From positions 16,690,226 to 16,754,225 of the forward strand of contig OZ024876.1 of assembly GCA_964017185.1 (NCBI GenBank): a DNA stretch of 64,000 bases. Direction: 5' to 3'. Positions 11,201-26,200 of this stretch are shown here, piece after piece; position 1 is the stretch's first letter, and each line of letters opens with the position of its first letter. The translations under genes were made by a program, and so were the position numbers. The notes under the pieces are model-generated. The model was not told where the DNA came from. It searched no databases and saw only the letters and a program-made list of their open reading frames with translations. This stretch comes from Rugalucina vietnamica (taxonomy: Eukaryota; Mollusca; Bivalvia; Lucinida; Lucinidae).

Positions 11201-14200
11201 TTTGTTAAGCAAATATCAGCTAAAGTAACAAATACACTGTTATTTTTTTGTTGAAAAAATGTGAGAATCCTTTGCAATGCAAAGGATTCTCACATTTTTG
11301 CAATGCAAAGGATTCTCACATTTTTTCAACAAAAAATAGCAGTGTATTTGTAATATTGCCATTTGAAATTTTAACGAATCGTTAACTAACAACATCCTTA
11401 ATTTTGAAAACTGGGTCCTGATATTTTTTTTTTTTTTTTTTTGAGAGCAGTATTTCGCAAATTTTCTATTTATGGATTATTCATACATCATTTTTTTTAG
11501 TTTTTATTACATGTATTCGCAAGTTGAACACTATGTTTGTTTTTATTTAATTTTCTTTCTATATAATATCAAGGATATCCCCAGGAAAAATGTTTTTTTC
11601 GGCGTAGTCCCCAATAAAACAGTAATCTGCGTCCCAGGAAAAGTGGTTTATCTTCATGAGCTCATTGCCTTTGGTTTCGGTTGAAAGTTAGCTCAATGAC
11701 TACATGTACCTCGTTTGGAAAGAGCTAGTAATTCTGCTCTTCGAGTGTATTGTCAGAAAAATGTTTTTTTATGTTTTATGTATTTTCTTTCCCACCTGGT
11801 GTCTATGTTGGGACTTTAGATTTAAATGCATCAATTCCTGGTCCCTCTTTTCTTACTTAACTTGGTGGGCAAGGCAGAAGCCAGGGACCAGTTGTTCAAA
11901 ACTTCGTTAGCTTAACGCTGTCGTTAAGCCAGTTATTTTTTGTTGAAAAAATGTGAGAATACTTTGAAATGCAAACGATTCTCTCTTTTTTTCAACAAAA
12001 AAACCAGAGGACCAATGGTCCTGTAAACGCTCACCTGAGATCAGCTGCACATACCAATAAACATGTTTGAATATTATGGTATTTAACTCCAGTGCAGGGG
12101 CAGATAAGCCCTTGGGCCATTTTCTTTTTTCAGAATCTTCAATATTCTGTCCATTTGCCAATTATTTGCAATTTCCTGTTGGCTTTTTCCTTCAAATGAC
12201 ATTTTAACAGTTTTCCCAATTCAGATGCACAGGCAACCCATGTTGACCTTGCCATAAACTTGGTCAAGGTCATCACAGGGTCATGATTTATATATACATT
12301 GGAGTACTTTAGCCATCGATGCCTCACGCCAAGTTTCCTTGAAATCAGTCTATTGGTTTCAGAGAAGATGATTTTTGATGGGTTTTTACCATATATGGGC
12401 ATGGCGGCCATCTTGGTCATGTGACCTAGATTATTTATATACATATTGATTCCCCCATTCTATAGATGCTTCACTTAAAATTTGGCTTTGTTTGGCCAAG
12501 CGGTTTCAGAGGAGAAGACGTTTGAATATTATGGAAATATACATGTATATTGCCCCGGGGTGGGGGCACATGAGCCCCTGGGGTCCAATTTTTTTCAGAA
12601 TCATTAATATCCAGTCCTACTGCCCATTTCCTGCAAGACTTTCACTTTAAATGACATTTTAAAAGTTTTCCCCATTCAAATGCATTGGTGACCTATGTTG
12701 ACCTTCCCGTAAAATAGGTCAAGGTCATCACAGGGTCATGATTTATATACACATTGTAGTGCTTGAGCCATCGATGCTTCGTACCAAGTTTCGTTGAAAT
12801 CGGTCAACCGGTTCTGGAGAAGAAGATTTTTGAACGGTTTTTACCATATATGGGCATGGCGGCCATCTTGGTCATGTGACCTGGATTTTTTATATACATA
12901 TTTGTTACCCCTTCCTATTGATGCTTCACATAAAATTTCGCTTTGATTGGCCAAGCGGTTTCAGAGGAGAAGATGTTTGAATATTATGGAGATATACATG
13001 TATATTGCCCCGGGGTGGGGGCGGATGAGCCCCTGGTGCCCAATTTTTTTCAGAATCATTAATATTCAGTCCTACTGCTCATTTTCTGCAAGATTTTTCC
13101 TTTAAATGACAATTTAACAATTTTTCCCATTCAAATGCATTCGCAACCTATGTTGACCTTGCCGTAAAATAGGTCAAGGTCATCATAGGGTCATGATTTA
13201 TATACACATTGTAGTGCTTGAGCCATTAATGCTTCATGCCAAGTTTGGTTGAAATCGGTCCAGTGGTTCTGGAGAAGAAGATTTTTGAAGGGTTTTTACC
13301 ATATATGGGCATGGCGGCCATCTTGGTCATGTGACCTGGATTATTTATATACACATTGGTTCCCCCTTCCCATAGATGCTTCATGTAAAATTTGGCTTTG
13401 ATTGGCTAAGCGGTTTCAGAGGAGAAGATCTTTGAAAATGGTGGACGACAGATGGACGACGGACGGACGGACGGACGACGGAGCATGGGTATACTATAAG
13501 CTCACCTTGTGAGCCTGACGGCTCAGGTGAGCTAATAATAGTGCAATGCAGCAACAAAAAAAAAAAAACAGTGTATTTGTAACACTGCCATTTGAATTTT
13601 TAACGAAACTTTAACTAACCACATCGCTAATTTTGAACAACTCAGCCCAGATTGCTTAATTACTAAGCCACTGTACACCCCCCCCCCCCCCCCCCCCCCA
13701 AGAAGGTAGGCTTTGCTGGGATGTTGTTCAATACATACTATATCATCGTGACAGGACAGTGTTTCTTCTTTCAGACTGATACTGTCTGTTGACTGGCCAT
13801 GACTCATACTCGTAAACTCGGATATTCTACCCAAATGGTTGAGATCAGGTGTGCTGCCGAACTGTGAGCGTCGTTGTGAGTGCTCCAAATCGGGAGATTC
13901 ATTAAGAGAGCGCCGTCGACTCTCAAATTGTGGAAAGAAATTGTCCTGTAATTTAAAGTAAATCATACCATGAAATGAGCCGTGTCATGAGAAAACCAAC
14001 AATGTGGTTTTTGAACAGGTCTGACACAAACTGGCCTGTACCATCACAGAAGAATGCTAAATGCTTCAAATGTTGAATACAAGCAGACATGGAATTGTAC
14101 TATCCATGCAGTGAAAGCAAAGGCAATACCGCACTGACCTGCATCTTTGTTTTCGCATATGCAGATTGCTGGTTTTCTTATGATGCGGCTCAAATCTTAA

Positions 14201-17200
14201 GATTATAATATACATATGGAAATTCAATTAATTGACTTTGCTCCAAAATCATACATCAAAAGCGTAACCAGGAATGTCAGATACACTCCTTGAGACCCGA
14301 GGTTATAAAACTTTTTTCATGCTCTACTCACCTGAGCTGTAAATTCAAACTGCTCATAAATACTAAAATATCGCAAAGTAATTGAAATTTTGGGTTTAGA
14401 TCACAAAAGCCTGTAATTTATCATGCTCATAAATGTTAAAATGCCAACAATGGTTGTCATTTTAACATTTATGAGCAAGATAAACTTTTTGTCCCAGCTG
14501 AGATGAGCATGAAAAAGGTTTTATAACCTCAGGGTCAGGGGCAATATGATGATCCTCTGAACAAAAGCTTATGGGTTGGGCTACAAGTTCTATCAACAAT
14601 GAGTTCTGGCTAACCCCTAGAACATAATCATACAGCTTACATACTTGCAAATGTAACGTATATACATGAAAAGGACAAATAAGGACCTATGATTCCATAT
14701 AATAGGAAAATATATCAGAATTAAAGATTCGCACATCTATCTTGAATTGGAGAGATAGAATACACGATAAGATAAAACACATGTACATGCATAAAGAATA
14801 AGATTTGCCTTGTACTTACATCATATTCCTCAATTTCGTTGTCAAGAAAGTCAAAGTTTTTAATCGTCATCATAACCATGTCTGTACCTGTACTGTCACT
14901 CAACAGATCTATAGCTAAAATAGATAACACATTGTGTGCTGTTACTCAACAGATCTATAGCTGAAATAGATAACACATTGTGTAGAGTCACTCAACAGAT
15001 CTATAGCTGAAATAGATAACACATTGTGTGCTGTCACTCAACAGATCTATAGCTGAAATAGATAACACATTGTGTACTGTCACTCAACAGATCTATAGGT
15101 GAAATAGATAACACATTGTGTGCTGTCACTCAACAGATCTATAGCTGAAATAGATAACACATTGTGTGCTGCCACTCAACAGATCTATAGCTGAAATAGA
15201 TAACACATTGTGTACTGTCACTCAACAGACCTATAGCTGAAATAGATAACACATTGTGTGCTGTCACTCAACAGATCTATAGCTGAAATAGATAACACAT
15301 TGTGTGCTGTCACTCAACAGATCTATAGCTGAAATAGATAACACATTGTGTACTGTCACTCAACGGATCTATAACACATTCTGTACTGTCGCTCAACAGC
15401 TCTATAGCTGAAATAGATAACACATTGTGTGCTGTCACTCAACAGATCTATTGTGTAGTGTCACTCAACAGATCTATAGCTGAAATAGATAACATGTGTG
15501 CTGTCACTCAACAGATCTATAGCTGAAATAGATAACACATTGTATGCTGTCACTCAACAGATCTATAGCTGAAATAGATAACACATTGTGTGCTGTCACT
15601 CAACAGATCTATAGGTGAAATAGATAACACATCGTGTACTGTCACTCAACAGATCTATAGCTGAAATAGATAACACATTGTGTACTGTCACTCAACAGAT
15701 GTATAGCTGAAATAGATAACACATTGTTTACTGTCACTCAACATATCTATAGCTGAAATAGATAACACTTTGTGTGCTCTTACTCAATAGATCTATAGCT
15801 GAAATAGATAACACATTGTGTGCTGTCACTCAACAGATCTATAACACATTGTGTGCTGTCACTCAATAGATCTATAGCTGAAATAGATAACAATTTGTGT
15901 ACTGTCACTCAACAGATCTATAGCTGAAATAGATAACACATTGTGTGCTGTCACTCAACAGATCTATAACACATTGTGTGCTGTCACTCAATAGATCTAT
16001 AGCTGAAATAGATAACAATTTGTGTACTGTCACTCAACAGATCTATAGCTGAAATAGATAAACACATTGTGTACTGTCACTCAACAGCAATATAGTTACA
16101 TGTAAAAATTGAAAAAAATACAAAAAAAACTGATACATGTGTTTCTTCATAATTACGAGTATGCTCAACACATTGTGGGTAAAATTGGTATACCCCTGTA
16201 TACCCCAGTTTTACTGTATTAATGTGGGGTACATTTGACGGACTTGTTGTTGTGATGTTTTATGTATATTACAAAGATACGGCTCATTTAGGACATTATA
16301 AAAACTTGCCCATGCAATATATAGAAATATGTTTTTAAAAGAAAAAATGAATTTTTTTTTTAATATTTCCGCTGAGGTGGTTCTAACAATTACCCACAAT
16401 GTATGTTTTGGATCAAAAATAAGTAAGTTAGGTATACCACTGCAAACCCCAGTTTTTCTATATAAAAGTGGAGTTTAAGGGGGTATACATTTCTTTACCA
16501 AATTGCCCCATGTGCTATAAATAGAATCTACATGTATGTCAGTGATCCGCCGCCCAATCACAGACAGATACTCAATAGCCATATCATGAGAAAAAAAGGC
16601 TTTTTGCATATAATATGCACAGGTGATCACTTCACAGATAGTAAATTTGTCTTCTTAAATCCAAAATTTCAAATCTCTAGCCTTCTTCTGTGACTGTACA
16701 GGCCAGTTTGTGTCGTAGCTGGTAGGAAACCCTGATGACCAGTTTTCTCATGACACAGCTCAACATTCCATAAACTTACAAGTATGGTTGACATCTGGTA
16801 GCGAGTCTTCCCCACTAGATATAACACTTTGCTGGTGGTCCAGAGTTGTATCACTTGACTGGCTAAAAATAACCTGAAAAACATTATGGTGAAGACTAAA
16901 AATGGTGCCAGGGAAAATGGTAAAAACTTGCTGTGTGATAAATATTCAGAGTGCGATAAATATTCAGGGTAAACACCTACAGAAAAGGATAATCTTATAA
17001 ATGGCTAGGACCCACTCACTTCAACTGTGAGGCATTAGAACTAAAAATGAGCCGCATCGTGAGAAAACCGGATTTTTGTCTAGGCGAAAACAAAGGCGCA
17101 GATCAGCTTCGCGGTAACCGCGAAGCTGATCAGCGCCTTTGTTTTCGCTACACGGATAGTACAATTTCTCTTCTTCTTAAATCCGAAATTTCAAGCTTCT

Positions 17201-20200
17201 AGCTCTTTTCTGAGCTTGTACAGGCCGGTTTGTGTCGGACCTGGTCGGAAACCCCGAAGACCGGTTTTCTCGCGTCGCGGCTCAAATATGACTGTGTTCA
17301 ATGACAAGTGTGGTAGCGACAGTGAAGATGACCCAGAAAACCAGCCCAATGATGTTAACTATGTTGCACACTCCATGTCTTAAGAGACCTGAACCAGGAG
17401 ATTGCAAAAGTGAGCTGGTGTTTTCCTTATGTTTCATGTTGTAGTTTAATTACCATATTCGTTCTAATTAGCGCACATGCTCCAATAAGCGCACACCCAG
17501 CTCTTTTTGGAAAAAACATATGCATAAGCACACACTGCTAGATTAGGATATTGATATTTTTTAAACAAATTTTACATGTTAATACCATATTAATGGTATA
17601 AAAACTTAACCATAAATGTTCAAACATTATTTTGCAACGGTTGGAACCCTAAAATGACATCATCAATGATATTTTGACATGGTTGTTTCAGCAGTTTTAT
17701 GTGATGTTTTCGTTTGTAGTGTGTGCTTATTAGAAAGATATTTTGTAACCTTAACGTTTAGTTATTTTAAAAAGCTAAGTGCACTGTGTGCTGATTAGAA
17801 CGAATATGGTATACTTTAGACATTGGTTTTCATTTGCTTAAACTGCTTTAAAGTTAAGCTGATATATAAAATGAACATAATACCATGTACCCTAAAAATT
17901 CTATTAAAGGGCCACACTCTTAAATGCCTATACCCCTATTTTAATGCCAAAAATGGCCATTTTATCCATGAGTTTTGCAATTTCATGCCGGAACCTCTAA
18001 TAAATGCTCACTTTAAAATGTGGTGAAAAATACTATATTTTTAAGCTTTTTAAATATAATATACAAATCTATTTTCTCTTATCGTCCAAATAAATGGTAA
18101 TGCATAGGATACCCGAACACCTAATTAGAACAAAAGTCATGTCTGGGGCATATGAGATGAGCTAATAATGTCAGTGCCTGTATGGGCCAAAACCTGAAAA
18201 AATGTACCTTCAAAGAATTTTTTGAGAAATAGAAAAACAATTTTATTTGAGCCGCATGGGAAAACCAACAATCTGCATAGGCGAAAACAAAGGCGCAGAT
18301 CAGCTTCACAGTAACTGCGAAGCTGATCTGCCCCTTTGTTTTGGCTAAACGGATAGTACAATCCTTCTTGTTCTTAAATCCGAAATTTCCAGCCTCTAAC
18401 CATCTTCTGTGACTCTACAGGCAGGTTTGTGTCAGACCTGGTCAGAACCCAAATTGTTGGTTTTCTCAAGCACAGGCTCAATTACTGAAGAAAATTGTCA
18501 CTGAAGATAAGAGGTGCAGCCTCTCTGTTACTCATTCGGTGGCATCCATTCCCAGTTTTGAACATGACAAAAAATTGGCACATGGACAAGGAATGCATAA
18601 ACCAAATGAGGAACGGATAAGAAACGCATGAAGTGGATAAGTAATACACTGGAACAAACTATGAACGAACTGGAGACAATTTCATCCGTTAGGCATCCAT
18701 TAGTGCTATCCAGTAATATGTGACCGCTGCTTTACGGACGCACCTTGACCCAGCGCCCTTGACCTGTACTGGCAAAAAGTAAGTCTCCGGTTTCTTAAGA
18801 ACTGTTGTTAAGTATACCATGTATTATACATAATGTTCTAAGTAGATAATAGTTTTTCCTAAACATTTGGTATTTATTAGTCATTTTAAATGGTAAGACT
18901 TGAAATTTTTAACATGTTTCAAACAATTTCCAGTCATCTACATGCTTCAGTAAAAGATTATTGTGAATAAAAATATGTATATTCCTGAATGTTTAGTCAT
19001 GTTAATTTTCTGCTTACAGAAATAATTAAGCACCAGTCATTTATAATCACTTCCCCCACCCCATTCTGGGAAGGGCAGGATTATGACTTTTTTGTTTTCC
19101 ATGCCCTGCTGTAAGCCCCACCACCAGGTGACATACTGGAGGTCAAAGCACTGCTCTCTGCCCGGCCATTCACAACAGAAAACCTCACTCTAATATCAAA
19201 ACCAGGTATTTCCCTTGCACGGCAGGGACAATAAACCAGAGAATCAATGGTTCTTAAAACACTCTCCAGAGATTTGGTCTTTGATAAATGAGCTTTGGCT
19301 ATGGTCATGTTGGTCAAGGTAAAAAAAGTCCCCCATGCTTCATACCAAATTTTATTGAAATCAGTCCACCTGTTACAGAGAAAAGATTTTTTTAAAGGTT
19401 TTTACCATAAATTGGCAAGGCAACCATTTTGTGACCTGAACCATTTATACATGTACAAACTTTTATAATGCAACAACCCTACACATCGTCCTAATAATAC
19501 ACATCGTCCTAATAAAGGGGGGTCATAAATTGAAGCTTTATTTAGCTACTGACCTAATGAAGGCCGTCTCTACTGACTAAATTTGTCGGCTTTCGTGGCA
19601 TTATAAAGTGAATAACTACCCTGTGACCAAAAATAAACCCATTTAACGCGCTCGGACCATAAACAGATGAAATGGCTCCCTGAAAGCACGCCTGTTCATC
19701 TGTTAAAGCTTAACGTTGATTGGCTCACTGGTTTCAAAGGAGAAGAAAGTTTTGTTTGTTTGTTTGTATTGGTGCTTTACGTCCCAGTCAACAGCAATGG
19801 TCATGTCTTACCCAGCATTAGAATGTCATGACAATCAAACTGTGATCCATAAATATAACCACCCATGCAAACCAATAAGGCTTGTATGACGAATGGTTTG
19901 ACTAAACCACTTTTCCTGGGCAGGCTCAGACTTGAGCGGTTAACCAGTAATCAGATGGTCGGTCAGTAGTTTTGAAGCTTTGCCTGGAGGCACAAGCAGC
20001 CCATCTATTTCTCCTAGGCCACAATGGGCAAGGACCCCAAGAAGGTTTTCATCTTAAATTGTTAATAACCGTTGGCAAAATCAGAGAACCAAAAATTAGG
20101 TCATAAAATAGGTCAAGCTCAACCCAAGGTCATGATTTATATAAACTATAATTGGCCAGAGTCCCCAATGCTGCACACCAAGTTTCATTGAAATCAGTCC

Positions 20201-23200
20201 ACGGGTACCAGAGTAGATTTTTTAAGGTTTTTACCATATATGGGCATGGTGGCAATCTTGGTCATGTGACCTGGACCATTTATACAAACTTCAGTTTCCC
20301 CTTTCTAAGGATACTTCACATGGAGTTTGGCTTTAATTAACAACAATGACGGACGATGGAGATACTATACTATAAGCTCATCTTATGAGACTAACGGCTC
20401 AGGTCAGCTAAAAAGTAATTGCCCTCAACTTTAGCCCAACTATCCCCCACCCATCCCAGAAGGAGGGGGTTGGGGCAAGGTTACAAATGACTGGTGCATT
20501 ACAGAACATCTACGGTCTCGGATAGGATCTGACATGAACATCTGAAACAACACATGGGTAATCTAATTAAAAAAGTCCATGAAGTTTGTATAAATAATGA
20601 TTACAAGAGGACCAATGGTCCTTTAAACGCTCACCTGAGACCTGAGATATATACTTATAAACTTGTTCGACTACAATGGTAATATGCATGTATATAACCC
20701 CTGGGCAGGGTCAGAATAAACTCTGGAGTCAATGTCTTTTCAAATCATGAAAATTCAGTCCATTTGCTAATTTACTGCAAGTTTTGCCCTTCAAATGACA
20801 TTTTAACAATTTTCCCCCATTCAAATGCATGGGCGACCTAAGTTGACCTTGCCGTAAAATAGGTCAAGGTCATCCCAGTGTCATGATTTAAGTAAATTTT
20901 GTAGACCTCTATTCATTGATGCTTCATGCCAAGTTTCAAAATCATAGACCTCCTGGTTCTGGAGAAAAAGATTTTTAAAGGTTTTTGCTATTTATTGCCA
21001 TGGCGGCCATCTTGGTCATGTGACCTTGACCAGTCATACAAACTTTCATTCCCTCTCCCTAAGGATGCTCCACATACAGTTTGGCTTTGATTGGCCAATT
21101 GGTTTCAGAGAAGATGTATGAATATTTTGGTCATATACGTGTATATAGACCTGGGGCAGGGGCAGACAACCCCATGGGCCCAAAATATTTTCATAAACAT
21201 AAATCTTCTGTCCATTTGCTCATTCCTAGCAAGTTTTCTGCCATTAAATGACATTTTCTGATTTTTTCCCATTCAAATGCATGGGTGACCTAAGTTGACC
21301 TTGCCGTAAAACAGGTCAAGGTCATCCCAGGGTCATGATTTATACAAACTTTGTAGAGCTCCATTGCCTGATGCTTCATGCCAAGTTTCAAAATCAAAGG
21401 CGTTCTGGCGAAGAAGATTTTTAAAGGTTTTTGCTATAGCGGCCATCTTGGTCATGTGACCTGGACCATTTATACAAACTTTCGTTCCCCAATCCTAAGG
21501 ATGCTCCACATGAAATTTGAATTTGATTGGCCAAGTAGTTTCAGAGAAGAAGATGATTGAAAAGTGTGAACAAGGACGACGGACGACGGAGCCTGGGTAT
21601 ACTATAAGCTCATCTTGTGAGCCGAGCCTAACGGCTCAGGTGAGCTAAAAACCACACCAAAACCAAAGTCCAGTTTTATAACTTTTTTCAAATGTTTTGC
21701 CACATTGGCATCTTCAGAAAGTAAGCATTACAAGTATATATGTTTAATCTTTTTCTTTTTTTTTTTTTGAAATAAAAAAACAAACAAAAAAACAACAAAA
21801 AAAAACAAGAGGACCAATGGTTAATCCCCCGACGTACTGCGAAAAGGGATTTTTGTTCGTTTAGTTTATTGCTTTACGTCCCTTTCAACATGTAACATCC
21901 TAACATGACGATAGCTGTAGACTGGGATGTAAAGCAATAAATCAAACTAACATTTGAGCAGCCTCGTGGGAAAACCAACAATGTGGTTTCCAAACAGGTC
22001 CGACACAAACCGGCCTGTACAAGCACAGAAAAGAGCTAGAAGCTTGAAATTTCGGATTTAAGTAGAAGAGGAATTGTGCTATCCGAGTAGCGAAAACAAA
22101 GGTTACCGCGAAGCTGATCTGCGTCTTTGTTTTCGCCTATGCAGATTGTTGGTTTTCCCATGAGGTGGCTCATTTTTAATTGCAATAAAAAGCAAGTCTA
22201 TGTCGAGAGATTATCGATTATGTGTGAAGAGTCCTTAACAACCGGCCATTAATCTAACATCAGGTAATGTGTACTATATGAGCTGCAACGCGATAAAACC
22301 GGTCTTCGGGGTTTCCGACCAAGTCTGACACAAACTGGCTTGTGCAGCTACAGAAGATGGCTAGAAGCCTGAAATTTTGATCTAGGAAGAAGAGGAATTG
22401 TACTATCCATGAAGCGAAAACAAAGGTGCTGATCTGCTGTGCAGTTACTGCACAGCTGTTCTGCGCCTTTGTTTTTGCATAGGCAATAATACTGTTTTCT
22501 CACAACGCGGTTCATATACTCCATCACACCCCACTTTTATATAGTTAACCTGGGTTGTATAGGGGTTAGCATTTTCCTTATTCTTTGTTCAAAACATAGA
22601 TTGTGGGTACTCATTAGAACTGCCTCGCTGAGACAGTACTAGCGTGCACCCACAATCTGTTTTGGTCAAAAACTTAGAATTTTATTCTTACCAATCAACT
22701 GAACATTTTCAATTTTTACCATTACGAAAACTTGTCCATACACTATAGAAATTTTTTCAGCTGTAAAATATGAAAATTTCATTGGAAACATTTCGATATT
22801 TTTAATATTTTTGCTCAAAATATTGATCGTGGGTACATGTTAGAACCGCCTCCGCAAGGCGGTTCTGTTAGAACCGCCTCCGCAAGGCGGTTCTAATGAG
22901 TTCCCACAATCTATGTTTTGGATCATGAAAATTAGGTATAACCCTGTAATCCCCAGTTTTAACTATATAAAGATGGTGTATAAGGGGGTATACATTACAC
23001 CCAGTAACAGCTGACAAATCTCTGTACTTTGGATAGGTATGTTTTCGTAATGAGATTACTTGAGCCGTGACGCGAGAAAATGGGTCGTCGACCCAATCCA
23101 ACACAAACTGATCTCGAAAAAAGGCTAGAAGCTTGAACTTTGGATTTAAGAAGAGGGTTGCTCTATCTGTGTAGCTAAACCAAAGGCACTGATCAGCTGT

Positions 23201-26200
23201 GTAGTTACTGCACAGCTGATCTGTGCCTTTGTTTTTGCATAGGCAAAAAAAAAAAAAAAAAAAAAAAAAAAGGTTTTCACGTGACGAGACTCACTTACCG
23301 ATGGACTCTTGGGAAGACGTTTCTGACCAAAACATGACAGGAGTTCTGTCAGTCGCTCCCTCGTTCTGGCCTGAAATAGAAAACAGTTCAAAGCCCATCA
23401 GGATACAATGTCCATGAAATGTATGCCCCCTTATACCCCACTTTTATATAGCAAAACTGGGGTATGCAGTATGCAGGGGTAAACCTATTTTTCTTATTTT
23501 TGCTCCAAAACATAGATTGTGGGTACTTGTTAGAACCGCCCCACGAACCGAGGCGGTTCTAACGTGCACCCATAATCTATGTTTTAGGCAAAAATAAGAA
23601 AAATGTCAAAATTTTTCTACTGAAAATTTTCAATTTTTACAAGTTAAGAAAAATCTGTATATTACATGGGCAAGTTTTCATAATACATGTTATGTTCTAT
23701 ATTTACCAGACAGATTCTGAATCCAGAATTTCTTTACTGGCCCCTGTTCAAAGGCACTGGTCAAGCCATGTCGCGGCTATAAAAAGTCTCTCCCATGCAT
23801 TATCATCCATAGTGCACATATATATTTTATTTTGATCCTTTGAGATCAGTAAGAATATTTCGAGAAAAACAGTTTTATTACCTAATGACATTAAAAATTG
23901 TATAGAAATGACTATTTGTTATTTTCATCTATTCCAGTTACTATTGTTAACACTTTGAAACAGAACCAGGAAATAGAAAATTCTATTGCCTGGCAAGTGA
24001 TCAGTCTGGTTATGTGATATGCCATATGACTGCAGTGTAACAAGGTTACAACATGAAATTGAAACATGAACATGAAAAATGAAAATTCTATTGCCTGGCC
24101 AGCTGTCTATTGCCTGGTCACATGATAAGTTACATGACTATAGATGTAATTAGGTAATAAAACAGTTATTTCAAGCTTAAACAGGCAATAGTGCAAAACA
24201 TTTTCCCCTCATTGCAGGTACTGACTTGACAAGCTATTGCCCTCGGCTTCGCCTCGGGCAATAGCGTGCCAAGTCGGTACCTACACCTCGGGGAAAATAT
24301 TTTGAACTATTGCCTGCTGAAGCATGAAAAAACTGTATAATATGTAATATGTTAAAATATGTCTTCTCAACAGTACTTTGATTATTTGGCCCGTATTGGA
24401 GTCTTTGATTTAGACCAACCTAATGTAAAGTCTTAAAAATTGAAGCACAAAAAAATCTGAGCCTTTGCATGTAAACAATTTGTGTTTATGACCAGGGACG
24501 ACACAAACCAGGCTGTACAGTCACAGAAGATGGCTAGAGGCTGGAAAGTTTAGATTTAGAAAGTAGAGGAAACATACTATTCGTGAAGCGAAAACAAAGG
24601 CACTGATCAGCTTTGCATTTACTGCAAAGCTGATCTGTGCCTTTTGTTTTCGCCTATGCAGATTGTTAGGTTTCCCATGCGGTGGCTTATCTGGCTTTTG
24701 TTGCCAGTTTGTAAAGGCTCTTTTATGAGGATTCATCACCTGAAATTGTACACATATGGCCCACATCGTCCCCAATGAATGTTTAACTGCTTCCTCAGGA
24801 ATTGACCATTATATTTTAGTATTAATTAATTTTTGGTGGTGATTTTGGAGCTTGGGTCAAATAGAGATAAAATGTTGGTTTTAAGTCTCGTCCGAAAGAC
24901 TTAAGAAGCTCAGGGTCAAACAGAGCCGCGACACGAGAAAACTGGTCTTCGGAGTTTCCGACCAGGTCTGACACAAACTGGTCTGTACAGCTTTATAAGA
25001 TGGCTAGATGCTTGAAATTTCGGATTTAAGAAGAATAGGGATTGTACTATCCGGGTAGCGAATTCAAGGGCGCTGATCAGCTTTGCAGTTACTGCAAAGC
25101 TGATCTGCGTCTTTGTTTTCACATAGGCAAAAATCCGTTTTTTCTCATGACGAGGCTCCAACACATGACCACCAACACACACAGGTATCCATCAGGAAAA
25201 CATGTCTGTGCAATAAATACCCCCTTAAACCCCACGTTTATATAGAAAAACTGGGGTATGCAGGGTTATACCTATTTTTCTTATTTTCGCTCCATAACGT
25301 AGATTGTGGGTACTCGTTAGAACCGCCTCGGCTTAGAACTGGTGAGGCGGTTCCAATGTGTACCCATGATCTATGTTTTGAGCAGAAATATAAATACATG
25401 TAATATCAATTTTTTTCTGATGCATGGGCAAGTTTTCTTAATGATTTTTTTTTTAAAGCAGATTAAGACATCTTGAGGTCATGAAAGACATTTTGACAAC
25501 TGTGAAAAATGAGCGCATCATGAGAAAACCAGATTTTTGCATATGCAAAAACAAATGTGCAGATCAGCTGTGCAGTAACTGCCTTTGTTTTCACTACACA
25601 AAAAGTACAATCCCTCTTCTTCTTCTTAAATCTGAAATTTCAAGCTTCTAGCCTTTTTCTGTGATTGTACAGTCCAGTTTGTGTCGGACCTGGTAGGAAA
25701 TCCTGAAAACCGGTTTTCCCATGACGCGGCTCAAATAATCTTATTCCTGTTTCACCTGTGAGTTGGCTGCTTTTTTCCAGCACGTATCAGCCTCGGTAAA
25801 TGATGATCCTTTCCTGCTCAGTGATGATTGGTTGCTAGGCGTGCTGCTGGCCTCCTCCACTACACTCGCACCGTAGATGTCCGGATTAAGGTAGCGTCGA
25901 CCAATCACTGCAGTCTTTGACAAGTCCACTGAGAAATCAAGTGTTCTGCCTGTAATCGGAGAAATACAATGAAAATTTTTAGTCAGTGAGTTGAAAATAG
26001 AAAATTAAGAGGATATACCAGCATATATCATAAAATGACATTATATTATACTCCTTAGAGTGCTGCAAAAAGTATAAATGAGTGTCATCACAACAATGGA
26101 CTTAAATTTCAGAATGTTAGTATTTGTCTCGATGACATAGACTGGCTGTTGATCTATGTTGTGCTTACAAAAGAAATGTGTTCAAAAACAATTAGAAAAC

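Noticed and set aside
13532..13738. Coding extension of E25 through the poly-G tract
   Set aside because: The frame stays open, but a glycine run from a poly-C tract and MITE-5 sequence follow. The gtatgt donor keeps phase with E26.
14930..16085. CRISPR-like regular array
   Set aside because: The repeats are contiguous with no unique spacers, the genome is eukaryotic, and the unit is derived from the adjacent exon.
19081..19317. 78-codon ORF on the minus strand
   Set aside because: It does not align to any furry segment; the E22-E23 join is complete without it.
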